Assembly: GCA_025506515.1 (NCBI GenBank)
Contig: CM046447.1
Coordinates: 88,307,498 to 88,371,497 of the forward strand
Direction of reading: 5' to 3'
DNA: 64,000 nucleotides
Source: Flaveria trinervia
Taxonomy: Eukaryota; Streptophyta; Magnoliopsida; Asterales; Asteraceae
The position numbers were made by a program, and so were the translations under genes. The notes under the pieces are model-generated. The model saw only the letters and a list, made by a program, of their open reading frames with translations. It made no database searches and was not told the DNA's origin. Positions within the stretch are counted from its first letter, which is position 1; each line of letters begins with the position of its first letter. Below, piece by piece: positions 60,671-64,000 of this stretch.

Positions 60671-61342
60671 CGGTGTAACATATTTCTAGTATGTTTTCAA
60701 ACCCAATCATCAAACCCATATGTTCTAAGCTTAATATGGCTATTCTAATCATGAACAACCTATAAGCATTTAAGAATTAACATCCAACATGCATACTACA
60801 TATGGGTAAACATACATAAACTTTGTAAAATCATTTTAATACATTTTTAGCCCCAAAAATAGTTTAAAACAAGTAAAAAACCAGGGTCTAGAACTCACCT
60901 GGTGCAACTTGGGTGTTTCTTCCTTCAAACCCTTTTGCAAATGAGTTCAAACACCTAAAAACACCACCAAATACACACACTCGAGCACATACACAAACAC
61001 ATAAGCACATAAGCATATAACCAGGATAAAACCCGTCATAAACACTTAAAAACCACGAATTCTTACCTTAAATTCGATTTCATTTCTTCCTCTTATCTTC
61101 AACCGAGAGTTCCTCTGCTCTCTCTCTCTAAAACCGAAAGAAAGAATGATGTGAAGGGAGGGTGGGCAGCCATGCCCACCTCTACACCAACTTTTCAAAT
61201 ATTTGTCCTTTTGGACACTTTTAGTCCCTCCACTTGGACTTTATTGCTTTTCTTTCATTTATTCTTCATGTCTTGTCTTTTTAAAATAACCGGGTGTTAC
61301 ATCTCTTAAATTTGAAAAGTATTAATGACCCGTTTGATTTCC

Positions 61343-61350
61343 TTTAAATA
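61343..61350 (-). promoter_or_regulatory. Candidate internal promoter TATA-like box for the second Copia third ORF
   Basis: TATTTAAA on the minus strand in the context GACTATTTAAAGG, between the palindrome array (61430-62010) and the ATG at 59055, equivalent in place to 31978-31985 in the first Copia. Weaker than a perfect TATA box; the role is inference. Confidence 0.35.
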
Positions 61351-61429
61351 GTCAAATAATACATTTTGAAAAATTTTACAAGTTTAAAATCAGATATAGT
61401 CACCACTGTAGCAAATGCTGAAGGTTAAT

Positions 61430-62010
61430 TTGTTTGACTTTTGGTCATCCGCATTTGTTACCTATAGAAAATGAGGAAGACAAACTTTTGACATTGACAG
61501 TCCGCATTTGGCTACTGTTGTAAATGCAGAAGTTTTGTTTCTTCTTATTTTTATTCTTTCCGCATTTGTGTACTGTTGCAAATGTGGAAGTTAAAACTTG
61601 AAACCTTTGGTTGTCCGCATTTGTGTTGTACTAAATGCGGAAGAATAATTTGTGATTGTGTTCATTAGCATTCACTGTAACAAAAGCGGTAGAGTTACTT
61701 GTTTTATTCTATCCGTATTTGTACACAGTATCAAATGCGATAGAACAAAGTCAATCAGCATTTGTGCGACTATACCAAATGAGGTTGACAACACTTGGTC
61801 AACATTGCACTGTAGCGAATGCGAGAGAGACCTGTTCATCCGCATTTGTTAATTTTAGCAAATACGGTAGAGTAAATTCCACATTTACTTTACACACTAA
61901 TGCGGTAGAGTAAAAACATTGTTCGCATTAGTTGCACATGAAAATATATTGTTACCCACATTAGTTACATGCATGGGTTACCTTCATCCGCATTAACTAA
62001 TACACTTACC
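61430..62010 (-). repeat. CCGCATTTG/CAAATGCGG hairpin array between pol and the third ORF
   Basis: About nine units (near 61445, 61500, 61558, 61614, 61666, 61709, 61758, 61838 and 61880) have arms like CCGCATTTG and CAAATGCGG around loops of 6-16 nt, with unit length about 50-60 bp. It is the same motif as in this element's LTRs but with longer and more variable loops. Confidence 0.75.
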
Positions 62011-63299
62011 TGCATTAGCTTTTGAACTTAATCAAAAGTTAATGTGATTGAATTAATTATTCATCTTATGAAGATTTGTCCTTGATTGATTTTTCTTATG
62101 AAGTTGACTGTTGAAGTTGTCAATTCTTGCTTGGATTGACTTGTATGTCACAATTGATACAAGTTTCCCAATTTTGACAGATCTTGGACTTATCATGCTT
62201 CTAAGAATCTGCATAAGCTGAGATATAATGGTATGACTTATTGCAACAACACCAACTAAAATTCTTTTTGTTTTGTTTTTCAAAATTAAGTTAATAAACA
62301 AAAATTTGGACTTACTCAAAAATTTTAAACTACCCCCCTAAAGTTTATGTCCACATTTGGATAGAAACATTAAAGATTTAAAACCTTTTGAATATTATTT
62401 TGATTAATATTAATAATGAAAAGAAAAATCTCTTTGTTGAGATCATATCAGTCTTACATTACACTTGTGCATCCTTTATGATTAAATGGATATGATCATA
62501 AACTTGAAGATTGAAGGTATGTTTGTCCTCTTAAACCCATACCTGGTTGATATTTTGATGCAAATGACTTTTATCATGTTTTGGTGATTAATTATTCAAT
62601 GTGTACCTCACACACATAAGCATGAAATGATCAACCCTCCTTATACAATGCATGGTAGAACTTTTTCACAGCTTTTCTTACGAGGTTACTTAAGTCATTA
62701 AATCTCATTTTCACTGATTCTTATTGGGATTCTTTTAATTTGATCCTTTTTCATGTTGATCCACATTGGGATTCTTTTCACTTTACTTTGGTAGGTGATC
62801 CATGATAGGATTCTTTTGTTCATTCAATTGGAATGTATTACTTTGTTGATTCATCCAATTTTGGATGTGTTCCACATTGGGAATCTTTTGGATCATAACA
62901 TCTGCACTATGTGCAAGTTTCATTAGGTCTTTGCTCAGCAAAACAAAGATGAAACATGATGTGGTGAAAGAGATTCATAAAGTATCATTACCTGGTGTGT
63001 TTAGGTTACTACACATACATGCATTCAGATAAGCCAATACATATCTGTACTTTGTGATGAGTGTTTCACAATTGAATATGTCTTTAATTTATCAACTGCA
63101 TGTATCTTTTCTTTCAAGTTGAGCCTACCAACATATCTGGTAAGTAATTTCAGTCTTTTACATTTTGAAATTAAACACAGTGAATGATATAACGACTGTA
63201 ATTATATCATTTCCCATAAAATTCTTTTCTTCATCAAACTTGATTTCTTTTTGTGGTTTTCTGATGTTTTAAATTGTTTTTGATGTTTTTCATGGTTTT
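62011..63299 (-). other. Spacer after second Copia pol
   Basis: No ORF with a motif. 62338-62450 is the sequence also found between the LTR copies. Repeated words (TTGGGATTCTTTT at about 62735, 62769 and 62810) suggest a small degenerate repeat. Confidence 0.5.
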
Positions 63300-64000
63300 T
63301 TACTCAAGGTTAATCATGCCAATTGACTGAATCAGAAATTCAAACCTATTAGGTTCAAATACCTTGGTAAACAAATCAGATAATTGATTTTCAGTTGGTA
63401 CTTGAATCAGTTTGATTAAACCTTTTTCAGCACAGTCTCTCAAAAAATGATATCTAATCTCAATATGTTTTGTTTTTTAGTGCTGAACTAGATTATTAGT
63501 TATAAAGACAACTGTTGTGTTGTCAATAGAAATTGGTGTGTGCAAGAATTTAAAACCATAATCAAGCATCTGGTTTTGAATCCAGAGAACTTGAGAGCAA
63601 CATGCTGATGCAATAATATACTCAGCTTCTACTGTGGACACAGACACATGTGTCTTCTTCTTGCATTGCCAGGATACTAGTCTGGGACCAAGAAATTGAC
63701 AATCTCCAGAAGTGGATTTTCTGTTGAAGTTGCATCCTCCATAATCACTGTCTGTGTAGGCATAGAGATTAAATTCTCCTTCCTTTGGATACCATAACCC
63801 AAGAGCTGGCTTGCCCTTTAGATATCTGAATATCCTCTTGACTGCGTTCACATGTGATTCTTTTGGATTAGCTTGATATCTGGCACACACACAAACACCA
63901 AACATAATGTTAGGCCTACTGGCTATTAGATACATAAGTGAACCTATCATTGATCGATAGTGAGTTTGATCCACTGATTTGCCTTCAGGGTCAGGTCCAA
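63300..64000 (-). pseudogene. Second Copia pol, RNase H end (partial)
   Basis: Minus-strand frame from the window edge: HYRSMIGSLMYLIASRPNI, then LWYPKEGEFNLYAYTDSDYG, CQFLGPRLVSW, VSTVEAEYIIASACC and NQMLDYGF. It is the RNase H domain with catalytic acidic positions in D-S-D and V-E-A-E. A TAA at 63477-63479 stands where serine is usual; the frame continues with TKHIEIRYHF and ends properly at a TAA at 63300-63302. The single stop makes it close to intact in the part seen. Confidence 0.85.

Larger units (their letters stand above)
59199..61306 (-). mobile_element. Solo Gypsy LTR with 5-bp duplication
   Basis: The insert 59204-61301 begins TGTAAGG and ends GTTACA on the plus strand, that is TGTAACACCCGG...CCTTACA on the minus strand, flanked by TCTCT (59199-59203, 61302-61306). 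About 2.1 kb with no PBS, pol or partner LTR, so it is a solo LTR left by recombination. The ORFs inside it are not supported as genes. Confidence 0.88.
53417..64000 (-). mobile_element. Second SIRE/Maximus-like Copia, minus strand, cut by the window edge
   Basis: Reading right to left: the RNase H end of pol (64000-63300), a spacer with a palindrome array, the third ORF (59055-55357), a polypurine tract, and two tandem LTRs (55051-54294 and 54171-53417). The 5' LTR, gag and most of pol lie outside the window. It resembles the element at 24544-37168 in layout and in the proteins of pol and the third ORF, but its LTR is unrelated in sequence. A solo Gypsy LTR is inserted at 59204-61301. Confidence 0.85.

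Overview
The window is plant nuclear DNA: AT-rich, intron-bearing, and dominated by transposable elements. The retroelement types (two SIRE/Maximus-like Copia elements with a long extra ORF after pol, and Tekay/Del-like Gypsy chromoviruses) and the style of the non-coding repeats suggest a dicot, most likely Asteraceae. That assignment is inference from family resemblance, not from a search.

Left part (1-4400): AT-rich intergenic DNA with degenerate tandem repeats and a Helitron-type 3' end. Position 4429-6801 (minus) holds the only convincing host gene, a five-exon NPH3/RPT2-like BTB protein (phototropin-signalling / CUL3-adaptor family). Its splice sites can be read exactly, and the last exon carries an apparent one-base deletion that puts a stop just after the conserved K-A-H-P motif.

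From 6.8 to 23.7 kb there is no host gene. The stretch holds a 46-48-bp minisatellite, small DNA transposons (two with 9-bp target duplications, so Mutator-like), a Gypsy pol remnant, long microsatellites inside a 1.6-kb Mutator-like element, and about 1 kb of almost uninterrupted alternating purine-pyrimidine DNA that reverses strand near its middle.

From 23755 to 52986 lies one nested retrotransposon complex. The outer Gypsy is bounded by the 5-bp duplication ATGAA. Its 5' LTR is interrupted by a 12.6-kb Copia element (24544-37168, duplication GTGTT/GCGTT) and by a younger Gypsy chromovirus (38839 to about 46601). The remaining outer interior (46770-50335) is a decayed pol preceded by a non-coding leader with a series of about nine hairpins. 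From 53417 to the right edge is a second SIRE-like Copia on the minus strand. It has two tandem LTRs, a long extra ORF, the RNase H end of pol, and a solo Gypsy LTR (duplication TCTCT) inserted upstream of the extra ORF.

The most unusual signal is shared by the two Copia elements. Each carries its own short palindromic motif in arrays at two equivalent places: the LTR upstream of the LTR TATA box, and the spacer between pol and the extra ORF, again followed by a TATA-like box. This looks like a duplicated promoter module that could drive the third ORF from inside the element. All retroelement coding regions seen here contain stops or frameshifts.
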